A stretch of DNA of 64,000 nucleotides from Saccharopolyspora hirsuta (GCF_008630535.1 NZ_VWPH01000001.1:124001-188000), one strand, 5' to 3'; positions 1 to 8,432 are shown, numbered from the stretch's first letter. Translations and numbers: made by a program. The notes: generated by a model from the sequence alone, not told the origin.

Positions 1-584
1 AGGAACAGGCCGTCGGAGAGCTTGACGACGTTGGCCTTGTGCACCGCGGTCACCTTCTTGCGGCGGGTGCGGGCCAGCTCGAACGCCGTGCGCGCGACGC
101 GCGCGGAGGCCTTGGCCGAGACCTTGCGCACCGACAGGGCCAGATCTTCGTCGGGCATGAACTCGCCGGTCCCGGCAACCATGTTGCGGTCCGAGTAGAA
201 GCCTTCGGTGTTCTCGCGAACGATCACCAGGTCCATCGGGTGCCGCAGGACCGACAGGTCCGGGCGCGAGCGGCACGGTCGCACGTTGGCGAACAGCTCG
301 AAGGCGGTCCGCAGCTCGGCGGAGGGGTTGATGCCGCCGTCGGCGCGGGACGGGTAGTCGTAGTGCTGCACCGGGCCGAGCAGGACGCCGTCGACCTGCG
401 GGATGCGCTCCATGACGCGCCCCGGCAGCGTGGTGCCTTCTTCGGCGAGCGTTTTCAGGCCGATGTCGTGGATTTCGATCTCCAGGCCTAGGCCCAGCAG
501 GCGATCGGTGGCGGTGAGGACCCGGAGGGTGGCGTCGGTGATCTCGGGACCGATGCCGTCCCCCGGCAGGACGAGCAGGTGCAC
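1..584 (-). CDS. Isocitrate/isopropylmalate (tartrate)-type dehydrogenase, C-terminus beyond window
   Basis: NAD(P)- and divalent-metal-dependent beta-decarboxylating dehydrogenase family acting on 2-hydroxy acids. Only about 194 N-terminal residues lie in the window. Visible hallmarks are the N-terminal LPGDGIGPEI loop, the substrate-loop region with FANVRPCRS, the motif VRENTEGFYSDRN and the HKANVVKLSDGLF segment that carries the catalytic Lys. I chose GTG at 584 because AAAGGA lies just upstream; no upstream start is in frame nearby. It is the last visible gene of a minus-strand set GntR, MFS permease, dehydrogenase. It is clearly paralogous to the dehydrogenase at 2857. Tartrate, malate or a sugar acid are all possible substrates; the exact one cannot be read from sequence. 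Confidence 0.85.
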   Translation of the reverse strand, partial: MHLLVLPGDGIGPEITDATLRVLTATDRLLGLGLEIEIHDIGLKTLAEEGTTLPGRVMERIPQVDGVLLGPVQHYDYPSRADGGINPSAELRTAFELFANVRPCRSRPDLSVLRHPMDLVIVRENTEGFYSDRNMVAGTGEFMPDEDLALSVRKVSAKASARVARTAFELARTRRKKVTAVHKANVVKLSDGLF

Positions 585-643
585 GGTGTCGGGTTCCTTT
601 CCAGGCGGGCCAAGTCGGCCGCGAGGAGAACCCTAGAACCCAT

Positions 644-663
644 CTTGGTTTTTTTCAACCAAG
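644..663. promoter_or_regulatory. AT-rich inverted repeat before the truncated dehydrogenase
   Basis: CTTGGTT and AACCAAG (7-bp perfect arms) flank a 6-nt T-rich spacer, 60 bp upstream of the GTG at 584 and 70 bp after the MFS stop. It is an isolated AT-rich island in GC-rich DNA. It could be an operator for the neighbouring GntR protein or a short terminator after the permease gene; I favour an operator because no T-run follows in the minus direction. Confidence 0.35.
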
Positions 664-732
664 AAATACCAACATCTTCGGCCGCGTTCCCCGCTCCGGG
701 AAAGCTCCGGTCGACACCGGCGTTCGGGGCGG

Positions 733-1905
733 TCAGCTCGTCGAGGGGCGGTTGACCGGGAGGTTGCGGGCGAGGACGCCGGTGAGGGCGAGGCCGCCCG
801 CGGTGACCCAGAGGACTCCGGCCGATCCCAGGCCCGCGGCGACCAGACCGATGGCGCCGGGGATGATGACCTGCCCGGCTCGGTTCCCGGTGAGGCGCAG
901 CGACATCGCGCGGCCGCGCGCGCCCGGCGGGGCGGATTCGGCGAGCCAGGACATCGTCAGCGGTTGCCCGACACCGAGTCCGAAACCTGCGACCGCCACC
1001 GCGACGAGCAGCAGCCAGACCGGTACCGGGGCGGCGGCGACGGTGATGCCGACGGCGGCGCCGAAGATGCTCAGGATCAGCAGGCGTCGACGCCCGATCG
1101 CCTCGGAGAGCCGCCCGAGGAAGAACCGCGAGGCCATCGACGAGGCCGCGCGCAGCACCAGCAGCGTGCCGATCAGGGAGGAGGCGATGCCGCGTTCGGC
1201 GCCGAGCGCGGGCAGGTAGACCAGCGAGATGTCGACCGCGGCGAGCACGGTGCACGCGGTCAGCAGCGCTCCGGCCAGCCCCGGCAGTCGCAGCAGCTGC
1301 CGCACGCCGATGTTCTCGGCAGTGGTCGGGCCGTGCTCGGTCCTGGTGCTGTCGACGGCGAAGGTCAGGGCGAACAGGACGACCGCGATCGCGATGCTCC
1401 CCTGGAAGATCGGCGTGGTGTCCGGAATCGCCCGCGTCCCGCCGAAGGCCACGATCAGGAGCGGTCCGGCGGCTTGGCCGAGCGAGGCGGCGAAGGTGTA
1501 GTACCCGAACGCGGCGTCCATCCGGCCGGATGCCGTGCTGTTGGCCACCAGCGCCTGCTGGCCGACGATCGCGCCCAGGTGCGCAGTGCCGAGCACGACG
1601 CTACCCGCCACCAGGCCGGTCACCGTGTCGCCGAGCGTCAGCAGCAGGGTGCCCGCTGCGCACATCAGCAGGCTGCCGACGAGCATCACCCGCCGTTCGC
1701 CGAGCCGGTCGACGAGGTGGCCCGCGGGAAGTGCGAGCACCAGCGGGACCAGCGCGAAGCTGCCGGAGAGCACGCCGAGCCAGGACGCCGGAACCCCCAG
1801 TTCCAGCGCTCGGTAGGTGGTGGCGGGGCGCAGGACGAAGGTGATGAGCTGGGTCAGCGCGGCGTGGGCGAGCAGCACCCGGACCCGCCAGCTCGCGGTG
1901 GTCAC
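733..1905 (-). CDS. MFS permease, 12-TM type
   Basis: Major facilitator superfamily membrane transporter of 390 residues, close to the usual 400. Hydrophobic segments run throughout, with the motif LVDRLGERRVMLVGS in the loop 2-3 position (MFS motif A) near residue 65 and a repeat-like LGRLSEAIGRRRLLI near residue 260, consistent with two six-helix halves. The start overlaps the stop of the GntR gene by 4 bp, so the two are translationally coupled. With the dehydrogenase downstream it probably imports the substrate of that enzyme, though an exporter role cannot be excluded. Substrate unknown. Confidence 0.85.
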   Translation of the reverse strand: MTTASWRVRVLLAHAALTQLITFVLRPATTYRALELGVPASWLGVLSGSFALVPLVLALPAGHLVDRLGERRVMLVGSLLMCAAGTLLLTLGDTVTGLVAGSVVLGTAHLGAIVGQQALVANSTASGRMDAAFGYYTFAASLGQAAGPLLIVAFGGTRAIPDTTPIFQGSIAIAVVLFALTFAVDSTRTEHGPTTAENIGVRQLLRLPGLAGALLTACTVLAAVDISLVYLPALGAERGIASSLIGTLLVLRAASSMASRFFLGRLSEAIGRRRLLILSIFGAAVGITVAAAPVPVWLLLVAVAVAGFGLGVGQPLTMSWLAESAPPGARGRAMSLRLTGNRAGQVIIPGAIGLVAAGLGSAGVLWVTAGGLALTGVLARNLPVNRPSTS

Positions 1906-2570
1906 TGCTGCAGCAGGCGCCGCGTCGCTTGGGCGGCGAGGCTGGTGTCGATGTGCTCGGTCATCACCGCGGCCGCGCGGTCGGAATCACCGGCGATGAT
2001 GGTCTCGGCCAGCATCCGGTGCTCCTCGTCCTTCTTGGCCCTGGCCTCCGGACCGCGGTCGACCTCCAGGGCGAACCTGCGGTAGCGGTCGGCCTTGTCC
2101 CACAGGCCTTCCAGGGTGTTGATGAGCAGATCGTTGTGCGATGCCCGGTAGATCGCGCGGTGGTAGCGCCGGTGGTGCAGCAGGTGCTGGTAGTCGGGAT
2201 TTCCCGGCATCGCCCGCAGGCCCTCCAGGGACGCCCGGATCTCGGCGATGTCGTCCTTGGTGCGTCGTTGCGCGGCCAGCGACGCGGCCAGCGGGTCGAG
2301 GGATCTGCGCAACTCCAGCAGGTCCCGGTTCTCCTCGGCTTTGAGCTCGGTGACCTTGGCGTCGCGGTGCGCGCCGAGCTCGACCAGCCCCTCGGCCTTC
2401 AACCGCCGCAGGGCTTCCCGGAGCGGGGTGGTGCTGATGCCGATGCTGCGCGCGAGCGTGGCCTGGTTGATCACCGACCCGGGAGCGAACTCGCCGGAGA
2501 GGATCTTCTCCCGCACCTTGTCGTAGGCCACGTCGCTCTTGGTCATCAGTGGCGTTTCGGGTTCTGTCAT
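1902..2570 (-). CDS. GntR-family regulator, FCD (FadR) subfamily
   Basis: 222-residue DNA-binding regulator. N-terminal winged helix (about residues 12-80) contains the GntR signature APGSVINQATLARSIGISTTPLREALRRLKAEGLVE. The C-terminal all-helical FCD domain (about 95-215) shows the spaced residues DPLAASLAAQ, HHRRYHRAIYRASHN and EEHRMLAETI; its His residues probably bind a metal that senses a carboxylate ligand, as in this subfamily. Start ATG 2570 has AGGAGG seven bases upstream. It stands divergent from the dehydrogenase/OtnK operon and is the first gene of the minus-strand MFS set, so it likely represses both sides until a sugar acid or hydroxy acid binds. Confidence 0.9.
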   Translation of the reverse strand: MTEPETPLMTKSDVAYDKVREKILSGEFAPGSVINQATLARSIGISTTPLREALRRLKAEGLVELGAHRDAKVTELKAEENRDLLELRRSLDPLAASLAAQRRTKDDIAEIRASLEGLRAMPGNPDYQHLLHHRRYHRAIYRASHNDLLINTLEGLWDKADRYRRFALEVDRGPEARAKKDEEHRMLAETIIAGDSDRAAAVMTEHIDTSLAAQATRRLLQQ

Positions 2571-2856
2571 CGCCCAACCTCCTGGCTCGTTTATAGCCTA
2601 CAACACTCCCGTTCTGCTTCGTGCTGACCAGTGGATATGGGCACTTCATAAGCGTTAATGCGGCAACTTTCGCGGGTCGAGGTGGCTTGGAGGCGATCTT
2701 GATCGAGGGTTGACGAGGCGAGATTATAACCTCCAGGATGAGGGCGCGCCCCGGCAGCAGCGTGGCTGCGCCGGTCGGCGCCCGCCTCGGATTCGGCAGA
2801 GCGATGCGCGCTGGAAGCTCGCGCGATCGAAGCTCTCGGGAAGGACATCGCAGAGA
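2571..2856. promoter_or_regulatory. Divergent promoter region between GntR gene and acid-sugar operon
   Basis: 286 bp without a convincing gene. It holds two related AT-rich elements, TTATAGCCTACAA (2591-2603, a near-palindrome TTGTAG-G-CTATAA on the other strand) and TTATAACCTCCA (2724-2735), 10 of 12 positions alike and each close to one of the divergent starts. They are candidate GntR operators. A ribosome-binding AAGGA (2840-2844) precedes the ATG at 2857. Confidence 0.4.
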
Positions 2857-3942
2857 ATGCAGACCACGACGAGTCGTTACCGCCTGGGCGTTCTGGAAGG
2901 CGACGGGATCGGCCCCGAGATCGTGCCCGCCGCGGTACAGGTCCTCGACGCCGCGTTCGAGACCGCTGGCGTGCGGGTGGAGTGGACCCGGCTGCCGCTG
3001 GGCCGTTCCGCGATCGACGAGTTCGGCGCGGCGGTCCCGCAGCACACCCTCGAAACGCTGTCCGAACTGGACGGCTGGCTGCTGGGTCCGCACGACAGCG
3101 CGGCCTACCCGGAGCCGCACCGCTCGGCGCTCAACCCGAGCGGCACGCTGCGCAAGCACTTCGGTCTCTACGCCAACATCCGGCCCGCGAAGTCCTTCGA
3201 GGGGACCAGGGCGATCGTGCCCGGCACCGACCTGGTCATCGTGCGGGAGAACACCGAGGGCTTCTACGCCGACCGCAACACCCACGCCGGGACCGGCGAG
3301 TTCATGCCGACCCCGGACGTGGCCATCGCGCACGGCATCATCACCCGCGCTGCCGTCGAGCGCATCGCCCGCACGGCCTTCCGGCTGGCGCGGGGCCGCC
3401 GCAAGAAGCTGACCATCGTGCACAAGGCCAACGTGCTGCGCCTGACCACCGGGCTGTTCCGCGACGTGTGCCGCGAGATCGCCGAGCAGTACCCCGAGGT
3501 CGCCGTGGACGACTTCCACATCGACGCCATGACGGTGCACCTGCTGCGCCGGGCCGCCGACTTCGACGTGCTGGTCACCGAGAACATGTTCGGCGACATC
3601 CTGTCGGACCTCACCGGCGAGATCGCCGGGTCGCTGGGCATCGCGCCGTCGGTCAACGCCTCCGACGAGGTCGCCATGGCCCAGGCCGCCCACGGCTCCG
3701 CGCCCGACATCGCCGGTCAGGACATCGCCAACCCGGTGGCGATGATCCTCTCCAGCGCGATGCTGCTGGACTGGCTCGCCGACCGCCACCAGGACGACTC
3801 GCTGCGCCGCGCGGGCCGGATCGTCGAGGACGCGGTCAACGCGACCGTGCGGACCGGGACCGCCACCGCCGACCTCGGCGGCTCGGCGGGCACGGCCGCC
3901 TTCGCCGCCGCGGTGGCCGAGACCGTCCGGGCCTCGGCATGA
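2857..3942 (+). CDS. Isocitrate/isopropylmalate (tartrate)-type dehydrogenase
   Basis: 361-residue member of the beta-decarboxylating dehydrogenase family. Visible are LEGDGIGPEIVPAAVQVL at residues 13-30, the substrate-binding stretch LNPSGTLRKHFGLYANIRPAKS, VRENTEGFYADRN, the HKANVLRLTTGLF segment with catalytic Lys, the metal site DDFHIDAMTVHL and TENMFGDILSDLTGEIAGSLGIAPS. This is a complete set. ATG 2857 has AAGGA upstream; a longer in-frame reading to 2710 has no family similarity. Stop overlaps the next start by 4 bp. In this operon with a DUF1537 kinase and OtnC-like enzyme it probably oxidises a C4 sugar acid or tartrate rather than isopropylmalate. Specificity is inferred. Confidence 0.85.
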   Translation: MQTTTSRYRLGVLEGDGIGPEIVPAAVQVLDAAFETAGVRVEWTRLPLGRSAIDEFGAAVPQHTLETLSELDGWLLGPHDSAAYPEPHRSALNPSGTLRKHFGLYANIRPAKSFEGTRAIVPGTDLVIVRENTEGFYADRNTHAGTGEFMPTPDVAIAHGIITRAAVERIARTAFRLARGRRKKLTIVHKANVLRLTTGLFRDVCREIAEQYPEVAVDDFHIDAMTVHLLRRAADFDVLVTENMFGDILSDLTGEIAGSLGIAPSVNASDEVAMAQAAHGSAPDIAGQDIANPVAMILSSAMLLDWLADRHQDDSLRRAGRIVEDAVNATVRTGTATADLGGSAGTAAFAAAVAETVRASA

Positions 3943-4589
3943 GCCCGCTGGTCGCCCTGGTCCACGCCACGCCCGCGGCCATCGGCCCGGCCCGGACCGC
4001 CTTCGCCGAGGCCTTCCCGGAGGCCGAGCTGTGGCACCTGCTCGACGACCGGCTGGCCGCCGACGCCGATGCGGCGGGAGGCCTGACTCCGCCGCTCCGC
4101 AAGCGCATGCTCACCCTCATCGGTCACGCCGTCGACAACGGGGCCGACGCGGTGCAGCTGACCTGCTCGATGTACGGGCCGGTGGCCGCGCTGGCCGGTC
4201 AGCTCTGGGACGTCCCGGTGCACGGCTCCGACGAGACGATGCTGCGCGAGCTCGGCTGGTCCCGGCCCGCGCGGGTGGGGGTCATCGGTTCGCTGGACTC
4301 GGCGGTGGCCGATTCCGCGCGCCGGGTGGCCGAGGTCGTCCCTGGCGCGGAGATCGTCCCGATCACCGCGGCCGGGGCCGCCGAAGCTGCGTCGAGCGGG
4401 GACGCCGAGCGCCTGTCAGCTGCCTTGGAGAACGCCGCGCGCGGTCACGAGGTCGGCGTGTTCGTGCTCGCCCAGTACTCGCTGACCCCGCAGTGGATGC
4501 GCCTGGAGGCAGCGCTGTCCACCCCGGTGCTGAGCCCGCCGCAGCTGGCGGCGGGTGAACTGCGGCGGAACCTCCTGGAGGCGCCGTGA
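3939..4589 (+). CDS. Asp/Glu racemase-superfamily protein with one catalytic Cys
   Basis: 216-residue protein of the Asp/Glu/hydantoin racemase fold. The first half carries GADAVQLTCSMYGP with Cys76 in the position of the first catalytic Cys; the second half has GVFVLAQYSL where the second Cys is expected, so that residue is missing. A canonical two-Cys racemase mechanism is therefore unlikely; an isomerase, tautomerase or decarboxylase role is more plausible. It overlaps both neighbours by 4 bp (ATGA and GTGA) between the dehydrogenase and the DUF1537 kinase, which fixes it in the acid-sugar pathway. Function inferred only. Confidence 0.7.
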   Translation: MSPLVALVHATPAAIGPARTAFAEAFPEAELWHLLDDRLAADADAAGGLTPPLRKRMLTLIGHAVDNGADAVQLTCSMYGPVAALAGQLWDVPVHGSDETMLRELGWSRPARVGVIGSLDSAVADSARRVAEVVPGAEIVPITAAGAAEAASSGDAERLSAALENAARGHEVGVFVLAQYSLTPQWMRLEAALSTPVLSPPQLAAGELRRNLLEAP

Positions 4590-5794
4590 GCCGCGAGCGA
4601 CTCGGCGTCATCGCCGACGACTACACCGGCGCCACCGACGTCGCCGCGGCGCTCCGCCGCAGCGGCATGCGCGTGGTGCTCCACTTCGGACTCCCCGGAG
4701 CCGGAGCGGCGGTGCCCGACTGCGATGCCGTGGTGATCGCGTTGAAAACCCGCACGATCCCGCCGGTTCAGGCGGTGGAGCAGTCGCTGCGGGCGCAGCG
4801 GCTGCTCGTCGAGCGGGGTGCGACGAGGCTGTACTTCAAGTACTGCTCGACCTTCGACTCCACCGACGAGGGCAACATCGGTGCTGTCGCGGACGCGCTG
4901 GCCGAGGCCGCGGGGGAGGGCCTGACCATCGTCTGCCCGGCCTCGCCCGAGCACGGCAGGACCGTCTACCAGGGCCACCTGTTCGTGGGCGACCGGCTGC
5001 TGTCGGAGTCCTCGATGCGCCACCACCCGCTGACGCCGATGACCGACCCGGACCTGGTGCGAGTGCTGGGCAGGCAGACCGAGCACCCCGTCGCGGCCCT
5101 GCCCCTGCCAGTGGTGCGCCGGGGTGTCGAGGCCGTCCGGCTGGAGCTGGACCAGCTGCACGCAGCGGGGTTCCGCCACGTGGTCACCGACGCCGTGCTG
5201 GACCAGGACCTGGCGACCATCGGCCGCGCCTGCGCCGACCGCAGGCTGCTCACCGGTGGTTCCGGCCTGGCCGGAGCGCTCGGCGACCCCGGCGCGCGCC
5301 CCGACGCGGCGGAAGCGGACCTGCCGGGTGGGCCGGGGATCGTGCTCGCCGGGAGCTGCTCGACGACCACGCTCGGCCAGGTCGCCCGGGCTCGGGAGGA
5401 CATGCCCTCGTTCCGCCTGCGCATCGGTGCCGAGGCTGAGGCGATGGCCTGGTTGCGGGACCACGCGGGGCAGACGGTGATGCTCTACGCCTCCGCTCCA
5501 CCGGAGGAGCGGGGCGGCCCCGGGGAGGCCGAGGCCTTCGAGCGGACCCTGGCGGCGCTCGGCGAACGCGCCGTGGAGCTCGGCTACCGGCGCCTGGTCG
5601 TCGCAGGTGGTGAGACGTCGGGAGCGGTGGTCAGGGCGCTCGGAGTCGAATCGGTGGAGGTCGCGGCCGAAGCCGATCGCGGAGTGCCGTGGTGCTTGAG
5701 CACGACCGGACCCCGCATCGCGCTGTTGCTCAAGTCCGGCAACTTCGGCACCCGCGATCTGCTCAGCCGCGCTGCCGGAGGAGGGCTGCGATGA
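4586..5794 (+). CDS. otnK: Four-carbon acid-sugar kinase, DUF1537 (OtnK/LtnK-like)
   Basis: 402 residues, the usual length for DUF1537 kinases, which phosphorylate C4 sugar acids such as 3-oxo-tetronate or threonate with ATP. The N-terminal substrate domain begins LGVIADDYTGATDVAAAL (D-D-x-T-G-A motif); YFKYCSTFDSTDEGNIG follows near residue 90. The C-terminal nucleotide domain shows LTGGSGLA, VLAGSCSTTT, VVAGGETSGAVV and the terminal LLKSGNFGTRDL typical of the family. GTG start overlaps the previous stop. It is followed directly by an OtnC-like decarboxylase, the classic partner. Which C4 acid is used is not resolved. Confidence 0.88.
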   Translation: MSRERLGVIADDYTGATDVAAALRRSGMRVVLHFGLPGAGAAVPDCDAVVIALKTRTIPPVQAVEQSLRAQRLLVERGATRLYFKYCSTFDSTDEGNIGAVADALAEAAGEGLTIVCPASPEHGRTVYQGHLFVGDRLLSESSMRHHPLTPMTDPDLVRVLGRQTEHPVAALPLPVVRRGVEAVRLELDQLHAAGFRHVVTDAVLDQDLATIGRACADRRLLTGGSGLAGALGDPGARPDAAEADLPGGPGIVLAGSCSTTTLGQVARAREDMPSFRLRIGAEAEAMAWLRDHAGQTVMLYASAPPEERGGPGEAEAFERTLAALGERAVELGYRRLVVAGGETSGAVVRALGVESVEVAAEADRGVPWCLSTTGPRIALLLKSGNFGTRDLLSRAAGGGLR

Positions 5795-6399
5795 CCGCAC
5801 TCGCGGACCAGGTCGTCGAGCTGGGGGCGTCGCTGTTCGCGCGCCGGATCACCTCCGGGCGCACCGGGAACATCAGCGTCCGCGACGGGGACCGGGTCCT
5901 GCTCACCCCGACCGGGGTGTCCCTGGGCGCGCTCGACGAGCTGTCGGTCCTCAGCGCCGACGGCGAGCACCTCAGCGGTCCGGCCCCCACCAAGGAGGCG
6001 TTCCTGCACCTGGCGATGTACCGGGCGCGGCCGGGCGCCTCGGCCGTGGTGCACACCCACAGCACCCATTCGGTCGCGGTGTCGTGCATGGCCGGTCTGG
6101 ACCCCGGCGACGTCCTGCCGCCGCTGACCGCCTACTACGCGATGCGCGTCGGGGCGTTGCCGCTGGTCCCGTACCACGCACCGGGCGACGCGTCGCTGGG
6201 CGCGCTCGCCGAGGAGATGGCCCGCGAGCACCACGCGCTGCTGCTGGCCAACCACGGTCCGATCGCGGCGGGCGGAGACCTCGCCGCCGCGGCGGACGCG
6301 GTGGAGGAGATCGAGGAAACCGCCCGGATCTTCCTGCTGCTGCGCAACACCGCGACCACTCCGCTGACACCCGGTCAAGTGGCCGCACTTCGGCGCTGA
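5791..6399 (+). CDS. otnC: Class II aldolase/adducin-family decarboxylase (OtnC-like)
   Basis: 202-residue zinc-dependent class II aldolase-type enzyme. In DUF1537 operons this protein decarboxylates 3-oxo-tetronate 4-phosphate to dihydroxyacetone phosphate. Visible features are RITSGRTGNISVRDGDRVLLTPTGVS at the N-terminus (phosphate pocket), a Glu in APTKEAFLHLAMY, the metal ligands in VVHTHSTHSVAVS (two His) and HHALLLANHGPIA (third His). ATG 5791 overlaps the kinase stop by 4 bp. A fuculose-phosphate-type aldolase is the alternative; context favours OtnC. Confidence 0.82.
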   Translation: MTALADQVVELGASLFARRITSGRTGNISVRDGDRVLLTPTGVSLGALDELSVLSADGEHLSGPAPTKEAFLHLAMYRARPGASAVVHTHSTHSVAVSCMAGLDPGDVLPPLTAYYAMRVGALPLVPYHAPGDASLGALAEEMAREHHALLLANHGPIAAGGDLAAAADAVEEIEETARIFLLLRNTATTPLTPGQVAALRR

Positions 6400-6514
6400 C
6401 GTCCGCGGCTCCGCTCGGGGTGCCGTCGCGCACCTGAACTCTTCGACTCCCTTGACGTTTCGCCGCGGCGCCCGTTCGCGCCCATCGCGGCGAGTCCGAA
6501 CCGGAGGAGCAAAG

Positions 6515-7810
6515 ATGCTCGCAGTTCTGGGATTTTCGACGTTGGGCGTCTTCATGGCGCTGGTCCTGCGCAAGTACCTGACGGCGTTCGTGGCGATCAT
6601 GATTACCCCGATCGCCTTCGCGGTGGTGGCGGGATTCGGCGCGGACCTGGACTCGATGATGACCTCGGGGCTGGAGACCGTCGCGCCGACCGCGGTGCTG
6701 CTGCTGTTCGCGGTGCTGTACTTCGGCGTCATGATGGACGCCGGTCTCTTCGACCCGATCTCCAAGGGGATCATCCGGCTGTCCAAAGGGGACCCGGTGC
6801 GGATCTGCGTCGGCACGGCCGTGCTGGCCCTGCTGGTCGCGCTCGACGGGGACGGCACCACCAGCTACATGATCATCTGCTCGGCGTTCCTGCCGATCTA
6901 CCGCAGGCTCGGCATCAACCCGCTGGTCATCGCCACCATCGCCACCATGGCGCTGGGCACGATCTCGGGCACCACGCCGTGGGGCGGTGCGGCGACCCGC
7001 GGCATCAGCGTGCTGCACCTGGACGCGACCGACTACTTCGTGCACATGATCCCGCCGATGGTGCTGACCTCGGGCTTCATCATCGCGGTTGCCTACCTGC
7101 TGGGCCGCCGGGAGCGCAAGCAGATCGACCCGGCGACCATCGCCGAGTTCGCAGCGGAGATCGCCGGGCAGGAACGCGACGGCTCGGCGCGCCGCGGCTG
7201 GCGCCTGTGGTTCAACGCGGGCCTGACGGTGCTGCTGCTGGTGCTGCTGGTGCTGGGCGTGGCCGAGCTGGTCAACCTGTTCATGGTCGCCTTCGTGATC
7301 GCGCTGCTGGTCAACCACCCGAAGCTGACCGAGCAGGGCGAGGTCGTCCGCAAGCACGCCGCGAACGCAGTGCCGGTCGTCATCCTGGTGCTGGCGGCAG
7401 GCATCTTCACCGGCATCATGACCGACACCGGCATGACCAACGCCATGGCCACGGCCATGCTGGCGGTGGTCCCCGACTCGCTCGGCAACCTGATCCCGCT
7501 GTTCACCGCTGTGATCGGGCTGCCGCTGAGCTTCTTCATGTCCAACGACGCCTACTTCTTCGGCGTCCTGCCGGTGCTCGCCGAATCGGCCTCCCACTAC
7601 GGCATCAACGCCACCGAGATCGCCCGCGCCGGTGCGATCGGCCAGATGATGCACTCCATCGGCCCGGCCTCCGCGCCGCTGTGGGTGCTGCTGGGGCTCG
7701 TCAAGCGAGACCTCGGCGAGTTCCAGCGCTTCGCCCTGCTGTGGGTCCTGGCCGGTTCGGTGGCCTACATCGCCTTCGCGCTCGCAACGGGCGCTATCAG
7801 CATCAGCTGA
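6515..7810 (+). CDS. CitMHS-family carboxylate:H+ symporter
   Basis: 431-residue polytopic membrane protein of the CitMHS/ion-transporter superfamily, which carries citrate or other carboxylates, often as metal complexes. It begins with a hydrophobic run MLAVLGFSTLGVFMALVL and has the conserved stretches LDGDGTTSYMIICSAFLPIYRRLGINP, GTTPWGGAATRG, SFFMSNDAYFFGVLPVLAESA and GQMMHSIGPASAPLWVLLG in the expected order. ATG 6515 is preceded by GGAGG at 6503-6507. It follows the OtnC-like gene by 115 bp in the same direction and most likely imports the acid that the operon degrades. Confidence 0.88.
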   Translation: MLAVLGFSTLGVFMALVLRKYLTAFVAIMITPIAFAVVAGFGADLDSMMTSGLETVAPTAVLLLFAVLYFGVMMDAGLFDPISKGIIRLSKGDPVRICVGTAVLALLVALDGDGTTSYMIICSAFLPIYRRLGINPLVIATIATMALGTISGTTPWGGAATRGISVLHLDATDYFVHMIPPMVLTSGFIIAVAYLLGRRERKQIDPATIAEFAAEIAGQERDGSARRGWRLWFNAGLTVLLLVLLVLGVAELVNLFMVAFVIALLVNHPKLTEQGEVVRKHAANAVPVVILVLAAGIFTGIMTDTGMTNAMATAMLAVVPDSLGNLIPLFTAVIGLPLSFFMSNDAYFFGVLPVLAESASHYGINATEIARAGAIGQMMHSIGPASAPLWVLLGLVKRDLGEFQRFALLWVLAGSVAYIAFALATGAISIS

Positions 7811-7874
7811 AGAAACGCCGATCCGCGGGCGAAGACGCTCTGCTGCGGAAGAGACCTGGGCTACGCTGCCTGCC

Positions 7875-8432
7875 GTGGCGGAACAAACGTGGTCACCCAG
7901 CCCGGGGGCGCCAGTGGTCGAGTACCGTTCCAGCCGGGCGATGTTCATCGGCGGGCTGGCCATGTTCGTCTTCTTCGGGTTGGCGGCCGTCTTCCCGGAC
8001 ATCGGGACTCCGTCGCGTACTCCGGGGTCGGATTTTTCCCCGGCCTACGGCTCGTTCCTCTGCGGCGCGCTCGCGCTGGGCGGCCTGCTGCTGATGGTCG
8101 GATCCGTTCCCCGCACGCATCGCTTCGCCGTCGACGAGCGTGGGCTGTGGTGGCGCGCCGGTCGCAAGTCCGACCTGATCGCGTGGGAGGAGTTGCGCGC
8201 GGTGCGCGGCCAGGAACCGCGCCCGCCGGTCAAGGGCGACCCGAACTCGAAGGCGGTGCTGCCAGCCCTCGTGTTCACGCCCGTGGACCGCCGCTTCGCC
8301 ACCCGCCACCGGGCGCTGCTGCAGGTCCTGCCCACTCGTGATCCGGAAGTGCGACTGCGACTGCCGAACGTCGCCACGGTCCGGCAGTTGGTTCAGGAGA
8401 TCGCCGGAGTCCGGCCGGACCTGCTCCGCTAG
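7875..8432 (+). CDS. PH-domain-like membrane protein of unknown function
   Basis: 185 residues with two membrane segments near residues 24-43 and 58-76 separated by a short loop, then a soluble part (about 85-180) starting RTHRFAVDERGLWWRAGRKSDLIAWEELRAVRG, which resembles bacterial PH-like (DUF2581-type) domains. GTG 7875 lies 7 bp after a TACGCT -10 element (7862-7867), so the mRNA may be leaderless. The gene sits between the acid-sugar operon and vanR, separated by gaps on both sides, and I see no functional link to either. Confidence 0.65.
   Translation: MAEQTWSPSPGAPVVEYRSSRAMFIGGLAMFVFFGLAAVFPDIGTPSRTPGSDFSPAYGSFLCGALALGGLLLMVGSVPRTHRFAVDERGLWWRAGRKSDLIAWEELRAVRGQEPRPPVKGDPNSKAVLPALVFTPVDRRFATRHRALLQVLPTRDPEVRLRLPNVATVRQLVQEIAGVRPDLLR

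Noticed and set aside
964..2085. Long plus-strand frame opposite the MFS and GntR genes
   Set aside because: Composition is low-complexity Arg/Gly/Gln/Asp typical of the antisense of a high-GC gene, with no family motifs; the minus-strand genes explain the region.
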